DNA of 6,562 nucleotides, taken from positions 1 through 6,562 of the forward strand of contig SLQK01000097.1 in the NCBI GenBank assembly GCA_007131525.1. The letters run 5' to 3'. Below, one piece after another: positions 4,999 to 6,562 of this stretch. This DNA comes from Nitriliruptoraceae bacterium (GTDB lineage: Bacteria; Actinomycetota; Nitriliruptoria; Nitriliruptorales; Nitriliruptoraceae). The notes below the pieces were generated by a model. The model saw only the letters and a program-made list of their open reading frames with translations, was not told the DNA's origin and made no database searches. The position numbers were made by a program, and so were the translations under genes. Position 1 is the first letter of the stretch. The number at the start of each line of letters is the position of its first letter.

Positions 4999-6405
4999 GT
5001 GGCGAGCAAGGGACTGGGAGGGCGCGTGCAGCGCGGGTCGCGCCTCGCCCGGACGGGTCTGCGCGGTGCCTCGGGCTTCGCTGGCGCCCGGGTCCGTCGG
5101 TTCGCCGGCGGCGACGGGGACAACCAGACCGCCCACGAGGAGCTCGCCCACAACCTCGCGGCGGTCCTCGGGGACATGAAGGGCGCGGCCATGAAGCTCG
5201 GCCAGCTGCTGAGCTTCGTCGACCTCGACGTCCCGCCTGAGGTCCGTAGCGCCTACCACGACGCGCTCGCGAGCCTGCGCGACGCCGCGCCCGCCTTCGA
5301 TGCCGACGCGATCACCGAGGTGCTGACCGAGGAGTACGGGGCCCCGCCGGAGGCGGTGTTCGCCTCCTTCGACCCCGACCCCCTGGCGGCCGCCTCGATC
5401 GGCCAGGTCCACCTCGGCAAGCTCGACGACGGGCGCCAGGTGGTGATCAAGGTCCAGTACCCGGGGGTCGCCGAGGCGGTGCGTGCGGACCTCGAGAACG
5501 CCACCGCCTTCGCCCCGCTGGCCCGGCTCGTGTCGCCGAACCAGGAGATCGAGCCCCTCCTCGACGAGCTGCGGGAGCGCATCGACGACGAGCTGGACTA
5601 CGAGCGCGAGGCGCTGTACCAGCGTGCCTTCGCGACCCGGTACGCCGGCCATCCCTTCATCCGGGTGCCCGACATCGTCGGCGAGCTGTGCCGTCCCCGG
5701 GTGCTGGTCTCCGAGCACGTGCGCGGGGAACGCTTCACCGAGTTCACCGCCGCGGCCGACGAGGCGGACCGTCAGCGGGTGGGCGAGATCATCTTCCGGT
5801 ACGCCTTCGGGTCCATCGGCCGCTTCCGGTTGTTCAACGGCGACCCCCACCCGGGCAACTACCTGATCGAACGTGGCGCCGCCGACGACGGTGGTGCCCG
5901 GGTCGCGTTCCTCGACTACGGCTCGGTGAAGATGTTCACCCGTGAGCGGTACGCCTCGATGCGCTCCATCGAGAAGGCGATCGCCTCCGGGGATCGTGAC
6001 TCGGCGATCCACGCCCTCGAGACCGCGGGGTTCCTCCCTCGCAACGCCCAGGTCGACCGGGACCGCGTGTTCGAGTGGTTCCAGCTCTACACGCGCCCCG
6101 TCGTCGCCGAGCAGCCCTTCACCTTCACCTCGGAGTTCGCCACCGAGGTGATCCGCTCGACCACCGATCCACGCGACCCCTTCAGCGACGTGCTCCGCAA
6201 GCTGAACCTGCCACCGGACTACCTGCTGCTGAACCGCATCCAGTGGGGGCTGAACTCCGTGCTCGGCCAGCTCGGGGCGCGGGGCGACTGGCGCGCGATC
6301 CGTGACGAGTACATCGTTGCCGACGCGCCCGCCGCGACCCCGCTCGGTGAGCTGGACGCTCGGTGGTGGCAGGAGCGCACCCCGCGGATCGATCCGCCGG
6401 CCTGA
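4999..6405 (+). CDS. ABC1/UbiB/AarF-family atypical protein kinase-like protein
   Basis: A 468-residue member of the ABC1 (UbiB/ADCK) atypical kinase family. Family members such as UbiB and COQ8 support quinone synthesis through ATPase activity rather than ordinary protein kinase activity. All hallmark motifs are present: KxGQ as Lys66-Leu-Gly-Gln69; the Ala-rich nucleotide loop (AAASIGQVH, 130-138) replacing the Gly-rich loop; Lys151 in VVIKVQYPG; the ExD motif Glu198-Leu-Asp200; the catalytic-loop DPHPGN (282-287); and the metal-binding DYG (306-308) in place of DFG. It resembles mycobacterial Rv3197 in length and in the spacing of these motifs, as I recall that sequence. Unlike E. coli UbiB there are no evident C-terminal membrane helices. 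Residues 1-40 are Gly/Arg-rich and basic. GTG 4999 is chosen for its Shine-Dalgarno. The substrate is unknown; no quinone gene is adjacent. Confidence 0.93.
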   Translation: MASKGLGGRVQRGSRLARTGLRGASGFAGARVRRFAGGDGDNQTAHEELAHNLAAVLGDMKGAAMKLGQLLSFVDLDVPPEVRSAYHDALASLRDAAPAFDADAITEVLTEEYGAPPEAVFASFDPDPLAAASIGQVHLGKLDDGRQVVIKVQYPGVAEAVRADLENATAFAPLARLVSPNQEIEPLLDELRERIDDELDYEREALYQRAFATRYAGHPFIRVPDIVGELCRPRVLVSEHVRGERFTEFTAAADEADRQRVGEIIFRYAFGSIGRFRLFNGDPHPGNYLIERGAADDGGARVAFLDYGSVKMFTRERYASMRSIEKAIASGDRDSAIHALETAGFLPRNAQVDRDRVFEWFQLYTRPVVAEQPFTFTSEFATEVIRSTTDPRDPFSDVLRKLNLPPDYLLLNRIQWGLNSVLGQLGARGDWRAIRDEYIVADAPAATPLGELDARWWQERTPRIDPPA

Positions 6406-6429
6406 CCTCGGCGGGTGGCCGCTGCGCGC

Positions 6430-6474
6430 GCGGTGGTCATCCGCGTGGTGGCCGTCCGCGTGGCTGCTGTCCGC
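6430..6474 (+). repeat. Three imperfect 15-bp tandem repeats
   Basis: Units at 6430-6444, 6445-6459 and 6460-6474 share a GTGG-like start and end in TCCGC. Neighbouring units match at 12 of 15 positions by hand alignment. They lie 24 bp downstream of the ABC1 kinase stop. The function is unknown. Confidence 0.55.
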
Positions 6475-6481
6475 CCGGTGC

Positions 6482-6561
6482 GGGGTGGTCTGCCGGACGT
6501 GGGTGGCCGTGATGCCGCCCCGCGGTGTCCACCCAGGGCAGGGTGGGGTGGTTTGCCGGAC
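6482..6561 (+). repeat. Two 17-bp direct repeats, 63 bp apart
   Basis: GGGGTGGTCTGCCGGAC (6482-6498) and GGGGTGGTTTGCCGGAC (6545-6561) differ at one base. Their starts are 63 bp apart, with the CCACCC/GGGTGG hairpin between and partly inside the second copy. The array may continue beyond the window. Confidence 0.6.
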
Positions 6562-6562
6562 A

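Larger units (their letters stand above)
6406..6562. other. Right-end region with short repeats, no supported gene
   Basis: No gene is supported. A forward frame from GTG 6415 stays open to the window end, but it has no ribosome binding site and translates to a Val/Arg/Ala string driven by the repeats. A minus-strand frame with a stop at 6437-6439 is also open to the edge and could be the tail of a convergent gene; the window is too short to decide. A hairpin CCACCC (6529-6534)/GGGTGG (6541-6546) with a 6-nt loop is present, without a strong T-run. Confidence 0.4.

Noticed and set aside
4828..6012. Long minus-strand frame (394 codons) opposite the ABC1 kinase gene
   Set aside because: It is antisense to a gene with intact family motifs, and its translation shows only Val/Gly/Arg/Glu-rich composition with no domain.
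6415..6562. Plus-strand frame from GTG 6415 open to the window edge
   Set aside because: No Shine-Dalgarno, and the translation is made of repeat-derived Val/Arg/Ala; too short to support.
6430..6562. CRISPR array at the right end
   Set aside because: Repeat units are too short, imperfect and unevenly spaced, there are no cas genes, and the 15-bp units are directly adjacent without spacers.

Overview
The window is very GC-rich DNA (well over 70% G+C by eye, with strong G/C bias at third codon positions), tightly packed with genes and using GTG starts. NucS in place of MutS/MutL, a coproheme decarboxylase (HemQ/ChdC) and an Rv3197-like ABC1 kinase point to an actinobacterium. The HemQ has Firmicute-style motifs rather than those I recall for mycobacteria, which would suit a deep-branching class such as Nitriliruptoria. 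That placement is inference.

Layout. Bases 1-160 are non-coding as far as can be told. hemQ (161-958, +) is followed by a NUDIX hydrolase (955-1560, +) whose GTG start overlaps the hemQ stop by four bases, so the two look translationally coupled. Converging on them with only 6 bp between stop codons is a minus-strand pair: nucS (3281-2622) and then a DUF2804-like gene (2550-1567). A 274-bp divergent intergenic region separates nucS from ychF (3556-4662, +). It carries two outward-facing -10-like hexamers and a palindrome between them. The nucS hexamer lies 7 nt from the ATG, so its mRNA is probably leaderless. After ychF come a 62-residue Cys/His protein with a strong ribosome binding site (4748-4936, +) and an ABC1/UbiB-family atypical kinase (4999-6405, +). 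The last 157 bp hold short tandem and direct repeats.

Functions. The genes are mostly housekeeping: the last step of coproporphyrin-dependent haem synthesis, nucleotide or metabolite clean-up, non-canonical mismatch repair, a ribosome-associated ATPase and an atypical kinase. They do not form one pathway. I see no mobile element, CRISPR array, tRNA, rRNA or phage gene, and no clearly new multi-gene system. The most interesting items are the small Cys/His protein between ychF and the ABC1 kinase, the nucS/ychF divergent promoter region, the unusual HemQ active-site segment and the repeats at the right end.
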